NCBI RefSeq assembly: GCF_000695625.1
Contig: NZ_JMQI01000026.1
Location: forward strand, 62,001 to 126,000
Direction: 5' to 3'
Origin: Amycolatopsis rifamycinica
GTDB lineage: Bacteria; Actinomycetota; Actinomycetes; Mycobacteriales; Pseudonocardiaceae
Length of the DNA stretch: 64,000 nucleotides
The position numbers were made by a program, and so were the translations under genes. This document shows positions 41,005 through 49,869 of the stretch, piece by piece (the stretch's first letter is position 1; each line of letters starts with the position of its first letter). The notes beneath the pieces were generated by a model. It was not told the DNA's origin. It saw only the letters and a program-made list of their open reading frames with translations, and searched no databases.

Positions 41005-43953
41005 ATGCTGATCCGCTCGCCGGAAGTCATCGGCCGCGATGGTGAGCTGCGGGAATCGGCCAAGGCGCTCGACGATGCGCTGGCCGGACGCGGCGGTGCC
41101 GTGTTCCTCGTCGGGGAGAGCGGGATCGGGAAGTCCCGCCTCGCGCGGGAGCTGGCCGCCCGGGCCGCCCGGCGTGGTGCCCGGGTGCTGCGCGGCAGCG
41201 GCAGCGCCATCGGCCCGGTGGTGCCGTTCCGGCCGCTGGCCGAGGCGTTGTTTTCGCTGACCAGGGACAGCGAACCGATCGACGTCGGCGGTCTCGGCCC
41301 GTACCTGCCGGCGCTGGGCCGCCTCGTGCCCGACTGGCGAACGGGTCCGGCGGACGACCCGGCGCCGCCCCTGCTCGTCGTCGCCGAAGCCGTGCTGCGT
41401 CTCCTCACCGTCGTGGGCCGGGCCGGCGGCTGCGTGCTCGTGCTCGACGACCTGCACGACACGGACGCGGAAACGCTGTTCGTGCTGGAATACCTGGTCG
41501 ACAACCTGGGTCCGGCCCGGGTGCTGCTGATCGGCACGATCCGCGACGACGCCTCCGCCGCCCACGACATCGCCCGCTCCGCCGCCCGGCACGGAGCCTG
41601 CGCACTGCGGACACTGCGCCGGCTGAGCCGCGGCGACGTCCACGAGATGGTCGCGGCGTGCCTGGGCACGGACCGCGAGCGCGTGCCGCCCGCCACGGCC
41701 ACGCACCTGTGGCAACTCAGCTCCGGGATCCCGTTCCTCGTCGAGGAACTGCTGCACGAGCTGATCCAGGACGGGGTGCTGGCCGAAGGACCCGGCGGCT
41801 GGCACCTGACGGACCGGTCGGCCGGCACCGTACCCGCCGCGCTGGTCGCCGGCATCGCCGCACGGACGGCCAAGCTCGGGCCGGCCGGGGCGGAGCTGCT
41901 GGCCGCCGCGGCGGTCCTCGGCACCCGGTTCCCCGCGCCGGTGGTCCAGCGGACCGTCGGCGCCGACGACCGGACCGCGGCCGCGTTCCTCGACTCCGCG
42001 GTCGACGCGCAGCTCATCGAGCCGGACCGGGCCGCGGCCGGCTGGTACGTCTTCGGGCACCCGCTGACCGTCGAAGCGGTGCTCACCCCGCTGGGCCCCA
42101 CCCGGCGCGCCGAACTCGCCCGGGTCGCCGCCGACGCCGCGGAGCTGCTGCACCCCGGCCTGCCCGGTGACTGGTGCACCCGGGTCGCGCGGCTGCGGCA
42201 GCTCGCGGGTGACCGGGCCGCCGCCGGGCGGTTGTTCGCCGACGCCGGGCACCGGGCGCTGGCGGCCGGCACCGCCGAGGCCGCGGTCGGCCTGCTGGAC
42301 CAGGCCGACGCGCTGCTGACCGAGAGCCCCGACCTGCCGTTGCGGGGCGCCGTCCTGGAATCACTGGTCCACGCGCTCGGGGAGACCGGGCACACCGGCC
42401 GCGCGGTGGCCCTGGCGAGCCGGTTCTCGGAGGTCGGGCTGTTCGACCGGGCCGCGGTACTGCACGCGCGGCTGGCCTGGGTCGCGCACCTGGCCGGCCG
42501 GACCGGCGACGGACTCGCCCAGGTGACCGCGGCCCGTACCCGGCTCGGCCTCGCCGGCAGCGATCGGCACCGCGCCGCGGTCGACGCCGTCCACGCCCAC
42601 CTTCTTCTCGACGCACCCCGCTCCGGCCGCCCGGGTGAAGCCGGGCGGCTCGCCGCGGCCGCGCTGGAACAGGCCGAGCGGCACGACGACCCAGCCGTCG
42701 CCGTCCAGGCGTTGCTGGGGCTGAGTGCCGTCGCCGATCACCCGGCCGTCGCCCGCGGTCACCTCGAACGGGCGCGGCGGCTCACCGAGACCCACCGGCT
42801 TCCCTTGTGGCGCACGCACGTCCTGCGACGGCTGGGCGAGCACGCGGCCCTGGCGGACGGCGACACCGGAGAACTGGAGCTCGCCCGTGAGCAGGCCGAG
42901 CGGGGCGGCGCGGTGGCCGCGGCGTACGCGGCCGAAGCCGCCGCGATCCTGCACGGGCCGGTGCTCGGCGGGGACTACCGCGTCGCCGAGCAGCGGCTCG
43001 CGGACCTGGTGGCCGGCGCCGAACGCCACCACTTCGACGCCCTGGTCCGGCGAACGCACCTCATCCGCGCGGTCTCCGCGGCGCACCAAGCCGACCGGGC
43101 CGGCATGGCGGAGGCGATCACCGGCTCCCGCGCGGCGGGCGGTGACGACCACCCGGACCTCGCCCTGAGCCTCGGCTTGGGCCAGGCGTTCTGCGCCTTG
43201 CTGGAGGAGGACCACGACCGGGCCCGGCGCGACCTGAAGCTGGTCCGAGCCCACGAGCCCGGCGGCTCGCCGCTGGCCGGGCGACACGGGATCGAGCTGC
43301 TGCTCGGCGTCCTCGCCGGCGACCTCGGCCCGGAGAAGCTGTCCGCCGTGGCCGCGGCCGAAGAGAGCGGCTTCCGCTGGAACCGGCAGTTCGCCGCCCT
43401 CGCGGAGGCGGTGCTCCACGGCCGCCACGGCGACACCGCCCGCGCGGAAAGCGCGGCCAAGGAAGCCCGGGAAGCCGCGCTGCCGTACCGGATGGCCGGA
43501 CACCTCGGCGCGCGCCTGGTGGCCGAAGCCGCGCTCGCCGACGGCTGGGGCGACCCCGTGACCTGGCTGCGCAAGGCGGAGGAGTACTTCCACGACGCCG
43601 CGATCCCGGCGGTCGCCGGCGCGTGCCGCACCATCCTGCGGCGGGCCGGGGAGTCCGTGCGGCAACGACGGCACGGACTGCACCGGCTCCCGCGCGAGCT
43701 GCGCGACGCCGGCGTGACGGTGCGCGAGTACGACGTGTTCCAGCTCCTCGCGCACCGGCTGGGCAACACCGACATCGCCCGGCGCCTACTGATCTCGCCG
43801 AAAACGGTGGAGAAGCACGTCTCCAGCCTGATGACCAAGACGAAGCTTTCCGACCGGGTGACCTTGTTCGACTACGCGGCCACACTGAGCCGGTTCACGT
43901 CCGGGGCGGCCCCCGCGGGTTGGTCTCCGAGGCCGGCACCGCCGCCGAGGTGA
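41005..43953 (+). CDS. LAL-type LuxR regulator (ATPase + helix-turn-helix)
   Basis: A protein of about 982 residues of the large ATP-binding LuxR (MalT-like) group. The Walker A motif is GESGIGKS (residues 37-44) and VLVLDDLHDTD is the Walker B region. A long TPR-like helical middle follows, and the C-terminal LuxR helix-turn-helix reads VREYDVFQLLAHRLGNTDIARRLLISPKTVEKHVSSL (about 910-947). The ATG at 41005 puts the family start MLIRSPEVIGRDGEL at the N terminus; a TTG ten codons upstream is possible. LAL proteins are frequent pathway activators in actinomycetes, and this one faces the carboxylase/condensation operon, its most likely target. Confidence 0.9.
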   Translation: MLIRSPEVIGRDGELRESAKALDDALAGRGGAVFLVGESGIGKSRLARELAARAARRGARVLRGSGSAIGPVVPFRPLAEALFSLTRDSEPIDVGGLGPYLPALGRLVPDWRTGPADDPAPPLLVVAEAVLRLLTVVGRAGGCVLVLDDLHDTDAETLFVLEYLVDNLGPARVLLIGTIRDDASAAHDIARSAARHGACALRTLRRLSRGDVHEMVAACLGTDRERVPPATATHLWQLSSGIPFLVEELLHELIQDGVLAEGPGGWHLTDRSAGTVPAALVAGIAARTAKLGPAGAELLAAAAVLGTRFPAPVVQRTVGADDRTAAAFLDSAVDAQLIEPDRAAAGWYVFGHPLTVEAVLTPLGPTRRAELARVAADAAELLHPGLPGDWCTRVARLRQLAGDRAAAGRLFADAGHRALAAGTAEAAVGLLDQADALLTESPDLPLRGAVLESLVHALGETGHTGRAVALASRFSEVGLFDRAAVLHARLAWVAHLAGRTGDGLAQVTAARTRLGLAGSDRHRAAVDAVHAHLLLDAPRSGRPGEAGRLAAAALEQAERHDDPAVAVQALLGLSAVADHPAVARGHLERARRLTETHRLPLWRTHVLRRLGEHAALADGDTGELELAREQAERGGAVAAAYAAEAAAILHGPVLGGDYRVAEQRLADLVAGAERHHFDALVRRTHLIRAVSAAHQADRAGMAEAITGSRAAGGDDHPDLALSLGLGQAFCALLEEDHDRARRDLKLVRAHEPGGSPLAGRHGIELLLGVLAGDLGPEKLSAVAAAEESGFRWNRQFAALAEAVLHGRHGDTARAESAAKEAREAALPYRMAGHLGARLVAEAALADGWGDPVTWLRKAEEYFHDAAIPAVAGACRTILRRAGESVRQRRHGLHRLPRELRDAGVTVREYDVFQLLAHRLGNTDIARRLLISPKTVEKHVSSLMTKTKLSDRVTLFDYAATLSRFTSGAAPAGWSPRPAPPPR

Positions 43954-44075
43954 GGTGCCGGCGCTTGCGATGCGGCCACCTGCGCGGCAGCGGCTGCCGC
44001 CCGCATCGTGGCCCCACCCGCACGCTCGAGCACCTGGTGCGGGCGATCGTGCGGTGGCGGCAGCGGCTGGGCCCG

Positions 44076-44162
44076 CTCTGCCATCATCACCGACCCCACC
44101 GCTCAACCGGCGGCAAGCCGCCGCTCAACCGGCTGACCCACCTCCCCGGACAGCACACCTAG
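44076..44162 (+). pseudogene. IS481-like transposase 3' relic A
   Basis: The frame reads [25 protein letters not shown] and ends at a TAG, matching the C terminus of IS481-family integrase-type transposases (HHRPHxALGGKPPxxRL). No catalytic DDE core or terminal repeat remains. It is nearly identical to relic B at 57772-57913. Its TAG shares CTAG with the stop codon of the convergent transporter gene. Confidence 0.65.
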
Positions 44163-45868
44163 CGCAGCTGCCGCCAGGCTTCGCGGCGCCGGCGCTGGGC
44201 CTCCGGGTCGGCGACCGGCGCCGCCGACAGCAGCCGCCGCGTATACGGGTGCGCCGGTGCGGTCAGGACCTCCTTCGCGGGCCCCTGCTCGACGACGTGC
44301 CCGCGGTGCATCACCGCGACCCGGTCGGCGAGCTGCTCGATCACCGCCAGGTCGTGGCTGATGAACAGGCAGGCGAAGCCGAACTCGTGCCGCAGCTCGC
44401 GCAGCAGGTCGAGGATGCGGGCCTGGATGGTGACGTCGAGCGCGCTGGTCGGCTCGTCGGCCACCAGCAGGTCCGGGCGCAGGGCCAGGGCCCGCGCGAT
44501 ACACGCCCGCTGCCGCTGGCCGCCCGAAAGCTCGTGGGGGTAGCGGGAACCCAGTGACGGCGACAGCTGCACCGCGGACAGCAGCTCCGCGACCCGGCCG
44601 TCCACTTCGGACCCGCGCGCCACCCGGTGCAGGCGCAACGGCGTCGCGACGCTCTCCCCCACGGTCGTCCGGGGGTTCAGCGACGACAGCGGGTCCTGGA
44701 ACACCACGCCGATCCGGCGCCGCAGCTCCTTCGCCGCCCGGCCGCGGACCCGGGTGATGTCCGCGTCCCCGATGTGCACCGACCCCGCCGTCGGCGCGAG
44801 CAGGCCGGTGACCGCGCGGGCCACCGTGCTCTTGCCCGAGCCGGACTCCCCGACCAGGCCCAGGACCTCCCCCGGCTCCACGTGCAGGCTCACCTCCGAG
44901 GCCGCGTGGACGGCCATCGCGCGGAACCGGCCGCGGTAGGTCACCGACAGCTTCTCCACGCGCAGCAGCGGCGCCGCGGCGGCCACGTCCGGGACCGACG
45001 CCGTCGCGGGGTGCTCGGAGGCGGCGAGGTGCCCCGGTGCCACCTCGACCTCCGCGGCCAGTGCCCGTTCGAGCCCGGTCGTCGCCGCGGTGCTGAGCGA
45101 GATCACCGAGCCGAGCAGCTGCCGGGTGTAGTCCTCGGCCGGTGCGGAAAAGATCTCTTCGACCGGCCCCTGCTCGACCACGCGGCCGTCGTGCATCACG
45201 ACGACCCGGTCGGCGAGGTCGGCGACCACGCCCATGTCGTGCGTGATCAGCAGGATCGCCGTCCCCAGCCGCTCGCGAAGGTCCCGCAGCAGCTCGAGGA
45301 TCTCCGCCTGCACCGTGACGTCCAGCGCCGTCGTCGGCTCGTCGGCGATCAGCAGCTTCGGCTCGTTCGCCACCGCCATCGCGATGACGACGCGCTGGAG
45401 CTGCCCGCCGGACAGCTCGTGCGGGTAGGACCGGAACCGCTCGCGCGGGTCGGGCAGTCCGACCAGGGTGAGCAGCTCGACCGCCCGCTCCCGCGCGGCC
45501 GGGACCGCGAGCGGCTGGTGTGTCCGGATGGCCTCGACCAGCTGGTCCCCGATGGTGAACACCGGGTTCAGCGCGCTCATCGGCTCCTGGAACACCATGC
45601 CGACCTCGCCGCCGCGGGCCGCCCGCAGCTCGGCCGGGGGCATCGCGTAGAGGTCCCGCCCGGCCAGCTCCGCGCGGCCGGTCACGCGGGCCGTGGGCGG
45701 GAGCAGGCCGAGCAGGGACATCGCGGTGACCGTCTTGCCGGAGCCGGACTCCCCGACCACCGCGACGACTTCGCCCGCGCCGACCTCGTAGCCGACCCCG
45801 CGGACGGCTTCGACGTCCCCGAACGAGACCGCGACGTCGTGCAGCCGCAGGAGCCCGGCTCCGCTCAC
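44159..45868 (-). CDS. Dipeptide/oligopeptide ABC importer, fused dual ATPase
   Basis: A 569-residue fusion of two OppD/OppF-like ATPases. Half one (about 5-260) has [32 protein letters not shown] and ITHD. Half two (about 300-565) has [33 protein letters not shown] and ISHD. Both halves keep all catalytic motifs. The short loop YTRRLLSA near the end is the oligopeptide-transporter C-terminal motif. The GTG overlaps the binding-protein stop as GTGA. It is the last gene of a four-gene import operon and drives uptake of peptides or similar solutes, such as nickel chelates. Confidence 0.92.
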   Translation of the reverse strand: MSGAGLLRLHDVAVSFGDVEAVRGVGYEVGAGEVVAVVGESGSGKTVTAMSLLGLLPPTARVTGRAELAGRDLYAMPPAELRAARGGEVGMVFQEPMSALNPVFTIGDQLVEAIRTHQPLAVPAARERAVELLTLVGLPDPRERFRSYPHELSGGQLQRVVIAMAVANEPKLLIADEPTTALDVTVQAEILELLRDLRERLGTAILLITHDMGVVADLADRVVVMHDGRVVEQGPVEEIFSAPAEDYTRQLLGSVISLSTAATTGLERALAAEVEVAPGHLAASEHPATASVPDVAAAAPLLRVEKLSVTYRGRFRAMAVHAASEVSLHVEPGEVLGLVGESGSGKSTVARAVTGLLAPTAGSVHIGDADITRVRGRAAKELRRRIGVVFQDPLSSLNPRTTVGESVATPLRLHRVARGSEVDGRVAELLSAVQLSPSLGSRYPHELSGGQRQRACIARALALRPDLLVADEPTSALDVTIQARILDLLRELRHEFGFACLFISHDLAVIEQLADRVAVMHRGHVVEQGPAKEVLTAPAHPYTRRLLSAAPVADPEAQRRRREAWRQLR

Positions 45869-47535
45869 TGGACGAGCCCGAACTTGCGGTAGTCGACGTA
45901 GGCCGGGAACCGCCCGATCCACACGTCACCCACCTGCGAACCGTGCAGGAACGAGTTGCGGGTGTAGATCAGCGGCACCACCGGCGAGTCGGCGAGGATC
46001 TTCTTGTCCAGCGCCGCCCACTTCCTGCCGGCCTCGGCCGGGTCCACGGTGGCCTGCGCCTCCGCGATCAGCTTGTCGACCTCGGGGTTGTTGTAGCGGG
46101 ACTCGTTGTACCCGCCGTTGCCGATCTCGGTGGACTGGAACAGCGGCTGGATGTTCGCGTTCGCCGACGGGATGTCCGGCTGCCACGAGGTCAGCGTCAG
46201 GTCGAAGTCCGAAAGGCCCTTGGTGTCCACTTCGGACGTGTAGGTGTCGTCGTCGAGCGGCTTGATGGTGACCTTGATGTTCGCCCGGGCCAGCGAGGCC
46301 TGGATCGCCGCGGCCTTCTCCGGGAAGCCCCGTTCGTTGTGGGTGGCGAGCACCAGGCCGTCCAGCCCGGTGGGAAAACCTGCCTCGGTCAGCAGCTGCT
46401 TGGCCTTCGCGACGTCACCGGACGGCGGCGCCGGGTACAGGTCGTACTGCTCGCGGCCCTGCAGGCCCGGGGTGATCAGCGTGGTGGCGACGTCGCCGGC
46501 CAGCTGGGCGCTGCCCGCGCTGGCCACCTGGAACGCGGCCTTGTCGACGGCGTACTGGAACGCCTGGCGCACCTTCGGGTTGGTCAGGTTCCCGCGCTGG
46601 GTGTTCAGCGAGAGGTAGGCCAGCGCGCCGGATTCCGACGTCACCAGCCGCGCCCTCGCCGAGGCGTTGCCCTGGATCTGGGCCAGCTGGGCCGGCGAGG
46701 CGAAGGACATGCCGAAGGCGGCGCGGTCCTTGCCCGTGTCGTCGACCAGGCGCTTGGAGATGACCCCGGTGTCCTGGCCGAGCTCGAATTCGATGGTGTC
46801 CGGATTGGCCAGCCGCGTCTTGTCCTCGTCGCGGCTCCAGTTCGGGTTGCGCGTCAGCTTCGCCGACTTGCCCCGCTCGTAGCTCGCCAGCTGGTACGGG
46901 CCGGACGCGACCGGGTGGTCACCGTAGTTCGCCTCGGCGCCCTTGCCCTTCGGCACCGGCGAGAACGCCGGGGTGCTGGCGACCCAGTTGAAGTCGCCGT
47001 AGGGGCGGGCGAGGTGGAACACGATCGTCTTCGCGTCCGGCGTCTGGATGGAGTCGAGCTCCTTGCCCTCGAACGGGCCCTTGTACGCGAGCCCCGGCGA
47101 GAGCAGGTCCTTGTGGTAGGCCAGGCCGCCGGAGAAGGCGGCCGCGAAGGAACGCTCCAGGCCCCACTTGACGTCTTCGGCCTTGATCGGCGTGCCGTCG
47201 GCGTACTTCAGACCGTCCTTGAGGGTGAACGTCCACGTCTTGCCGCCGTCACCGGGCCGCCCGGTGTCGGTGGCCAGGTCCGGCACGATCGTGGTGTCCT
47301 TGCCGGGCGCGACGTCCCACGACGTCAGCCGCCGGTGGATCAGCCCGAGCGTGGTGACGACCAGGTTCGAGCTCTTCGCCGGGTCCCACGTGATCGAGGG
47401 CGCGTCGTTGAGCAGGACGAGGTTCCCGCCCGGTTTGACGGTGCCGCCCGGCCCGGCCGGTGTGTCGTTGGCACCGCACGCCGTCAGCAGCATGACGGCA
47501 GCCGTCACGCCCGCCGCGAGCCTGAGTTTCATCAT
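45865..47535 (-). CDS. Extracellular solute-binding lipoprotein, family 5
   Basis: A 556-residue lipoprotein with lipobox LLTAC (Cys20; Cys19 if the ATG at 47532 is used) followed by a family 5 binding protein: SITWDPAKSSNL, WTFTLKDGLKYADGTPIKAEDVKWGLERSF and the C-terminal lobe DFDLTLTSWQPDIPSANANIQPLF. It captures peptides or related solutes outside the membrane for the permeases encoded upstream. AAAGGGAC precedes the tandem ATGs. It follows the permease gene by 7 bp and overlaps the ATPase gene by 4 bp, so the importer is complete. Confidence 0.93.
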   Translation of the reverse strand: MMKLRLAAGVTAAVMLLTACGANDTPAGPGGTVKPGGNLVLLNDAPSITWDPAKSSNLVVTTLGLIHRRLTSWDVAPGKDTTIVPDLATDTGRPGDGGKTWTFTLKDGLKYADGTPIKAEDVKWGLERSFAAAFSGGLAYHKDLLSPGLAYKGPFEGKELDSIQTPDAKTIVFHLARPYGDFNWVASTPAFSPVPKGKGAEANYGDHPVASGPYQLASYERGKSAKLTRNPNWSRDEDKTRLANPDTIEFELGQDTGVISKRLVDDTGKDRAAFGMSFASPAQLAQIQGNASARARLVTSESGALAYLSLNTQRGNLTNPKVRQAFQYAVDKAAFQVASAGSAQLAGDVATTLITPGLQGREQYDLYPAPPSGDVAKAKQLLTEAGFPTGLDGLVLATHNERGFPEKAAAIQASLARANIKVTIKPLDDDTYTSEVDTKGLSDFDLTLTSWQPDIPSANANIQPLFQSTEIGNGGYNESRYNNPEVDKLIAEAQATVDPAEAGRKWAALDKKILADSPVVPLIYTRNSFLHGSQVGDVWIGRFPAYVDYRKFGLVQ

Positions 47536-47542
47536 GTCCCTT

Positions 47543-48538
47543 TCAGACGAGACGCGCTCGCGGATCGAGCGCGCCGTAGCAGAGGTCGACCAGGAAGTTC
47601 AGGACCGTGACCAGCAGGGCCGAGAACAGCGTCACGCCGAGCAGCACGGGCAGGTTGAGCGACGCGATGGCGTCGACGAGCAGCCGCCCGACCCCGGCCA
47701 TGCCGAAGATGCGCTCGGTGATCACGGTTCCGGCGAGCAGCCCGCCGAGGTCGACGCCGAACACCGTGACCACCGGCAACAGGACGTTGCGCAGGGCGTG
47801 CCGGCCGACGACCTTGCGTTCGGTCAGGCCCTTGGCCCGCGCGGTGCGGATGTAGTCCTCGCCGAGGGTTTCGAGCATCTGACCGCGGGTCAGCCGCGCG
47901 TAGATCGCCGCGTGCAGGAACGCGAGCACGAACCACGGCAGCACCAGGTGCCACGCCCACTGGGCGGGATCCTCGGTCAGCGGCACGTACCCGTTCTTCG
48001 GGACGACGTCGAGGGCGAACGCGAAGATCGTGATGCCGATCATCCCGGCGAGGTAGGCGGGCATCGACACCCCCGCCATCGCGGCGGCCATCGTGATCCG
48101 GTCGACGGCCGTGCCGCGGCGCAGCGCCGAAAGCACGCCGAGCCCGACGCCGAGGATGATCCAGATCGCCGCCGCGCCCAGCGCGACGGAGAAGCTGACC
48201 TCGATCCGGCCGCCGATTTCGGCGAGCACGTCGACGTTGTTCTGGAAGTCCCAGCCGAAGCACGGTGCCGTGCAGTGGATGGCCGAGGCACCGGTGCCGA
48301 ACGTGCGGCCGCCGAAGATCCCGCCGAGGAACTCGAAGAACTGGCCGTACCACGGGACGTCGTAGCCCATGAATTCCCGCGCGAGCTGCAGGCCTTCGGG
48401 CGAACACGGGCGGCCGCAGGCCATCCGGGCCGGGTCGGCGGGCAGGACGTAGAACACCACGAACGTCACGAACGCGACGACGAGCAGGACCAGGACCATC
48501 CCGGCGAACCGGGTGGCGACGAACCGCGCGGTACGCAT
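47543..48538 (-). CDS. Oligopeptide ABC transporter permease (DppB-like)
   Basis: A 331-residue permease with six membrane segments and the EAA cytoplasmic loop DYIRTARAKGLTERKVVGRHALRNVLLPV typical of DppB/OppB proteins. Between the first and second spans is an extended external loop with four cysteines (MACGRPCSPEG and IHCTAPCFGW), longer than in the E. coli proteins but common in actinobacteria. The ATG overlaps the DppC stop by one base. It forms the channel with the protein from 48538-49476. Confidence 0.92.
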   Translation of the reverse strand: MRTARFVATRFAGMVLVLLVVAFVTFVVFYVLPADPARMACGRPCSPEGLQLAREFMGYDVPWYGQFFEFLGGIFGGRTFGTGASAIHCTAPCFGWDFQNNVDVLAEIGGRIEVSFSVALGAAAIWIILGVGLGVLSALRRGTAVDRITMAAAMAGVSMPAYLAGMIGITIFAFALDVVPKNGYVPLTEDPAQWAWHLVLPWFVLAFLHAAIYARLTRGQMLETLGEDYIRTARAKGLTERKVVGRHALRNVLLPVVTVFGVDLGGLLAGTVITERIFGMAGVGRLLVDAIASLNLPVLLGVTLFSALLVTVLNFLVDLCYGALDPRARLV

Positions 48539-49476
48539 CAGGCCGCACTCCCGGAGCGTGGGTCGAGGCCGTCGCGGATCGCGTCGCCGACGACGTTGAA
48601 CGCCAGCGTGATCACGAACAGCAGCAGCCCGGGGAAGACCAGGTACATCGGGTCGGTCTCGAAGAAGTCGATCGCCGTGCTGATGGTGCGTCCCCAGCTG
48701 GGCGTCGGCGGGAGGACGCCGACGCCGAGGAACGACAACGCGGCCTCGCTGCCGATCATCGACGGGACGGCCAGGCTGGCGACCACGATGATCGGCGCCC
48801 ACAGGTTGGGCAGCAGTTCCTTCGTGAACACGTGCCACGGCCCGCCGCCGACGACTTTCGCCGCGGCGACGAAGTCGCGCTTGGCCAGGGTCAAGGTCTG
48901 CGCCCGCACGATCCGGGCCACTCGCGGCCACCCGAACAGCCCGAGGACGACGATCAGCGTGACCTGACGCGGGAAGTCGACCGGCAGGACCGCGCCGAGC
49001 GCGATCATGAAGATCAGGTACGGGAAGCCGAGGACGACGTCGGCGGTCCAGGTCACCAGGCGGTCCCACCAGCCGCCGAGGTAGCCGGCGCTGACCCCGA
49101 TCACCACCCCGAGCGCGGTGCCCAGGACGGTGGCGCCGAGGCCGACCAGCAGCGAGGTCCGCGCCCCGTGGGCGACGAGCGCGAAGAGGTCGACGCCGGT
49201 CAGCGGCTCGACGCCGAACCAGTGCGCCCCGCTCACCCCGCCGAGCGCCCCGGCCGGGAGCCCGGTCGGGCCGAGCGTGGCGATGTCGGGAGTCAGGCTT
49301 TGCCCTTCGAGGAGGACGAAGAGATCGGCCCCGGCGGCGAGCAGCGCGATGACGACGATCAGGAGTGCGCAGACGGACGTCCACCAGCCGGAGCGGACGG
49401 CGCGCCACACCGCGGCCGGCAGGGAACGTGCCGCGAGGGCCGGGACACCGGCGGGTGTCGGCGGAGGGTTGACCAC
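48538..49476 (-). CDS. Oligopeptide ABC transporter permease (DppC-like)
   Basis: A 312-residue permease with a cytoplasmic N terminus, a first span near residues 33-55, an external loop with HWFGVEPLTGVDLFALVAHGARTSL (the DppC-type HxLGTDxxGRD region) and the EAA loop FVAAAKVVGGGPWHVFTKELLPNLWAPIIV. It is the first gene of the importer operon. The GTG start has GAAGG five bases upstream. The 200-bp gap to the next gene holds the promoter. Confidence 0.92.
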   Translation of the reverse strand: MVNPPPTPAGVPALAARSLPAAVWRAVRSGWWTSVCALLIVVIALLAAGADLFVLLEGQSLTPDIATLGPTGLPAGALGGVSGAHWFGVEPLTGVDLFALVAHGARTSLLVGLGATVLGTALGVVIGVSAGYLGGWWDRLVTWTADVVLGFPYLIFMIALGAVLPVDFPRQVTLIVVLGLFGWPRVARIVRAQTLTLAKRDFVAAAKVVGGGPWHVFTKELLPNLWAPIIVVASLAVPSMIGSEAALSFLGVGVLPPTPSWGRTISTAIDFFETDPMYLVFPGLLLFVITLAFNVVGDAIRDGLDPRSGSAA

Positions 49477-49686
49477 AGCACCTTCAAGGTTCAGCCTATC
49501 GAGTGACGGTCAGGACCTTAGGGAAGTGGGGCCGCCGAACCCAGTGATCGATTCACCGTCTCACGATATGGACGGCAAGTCCCCGGCCCACCGGCCGGCG
49601 CGCGACTTCCGGGCCGCCACAGGCCCGGCTGTCGAGGACATCACCTACCTCGGCACTTGGGGCTCCCCGCCCCCGAGGCTGACCGT

Positions 49687-49869
49687 TCAGCCCGAGACGA
49701 TCCGCCGGAAGGTTTCCCGTTCCTGCCGCGAAAGCGGCACTCGCGGGGCGTCGGCGGCGGGCCGTGGCACCGGCACGGCCCGCCCGGGTTCGAACGGCGG
49801 GACCGGCAGGGCCAGCACCCAGCCCACACCGGTCAACGCCCGCGTGAGTGCGCGCATCAGCCGTTTCAT
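49687..49869 (-). CDS. Small protein coupled to the molybdoenzyme gene
   Basis: Sixty codons, MKRLMRALTRALTGVGWVL at the start and a proline-rich middle, ending PLSRQERETFRRIVSG. The ATG overlaps the molybdoenzyme stop as ATGA, the same coupling seen in other operons here, which is the main reason to accept it. The N terminus could form one membrane-anchoring helix. The end resembles the first residues of DUF3040-type proteins, but it is too short to say. I do not recognise a function. Confidence 0.45.
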   Translation of the reverse strand: MKRLMRALTRALTGVGWVLALPVPPFEPGRAVPVPRPAADAPRVPLSRQERETFRRIVSG

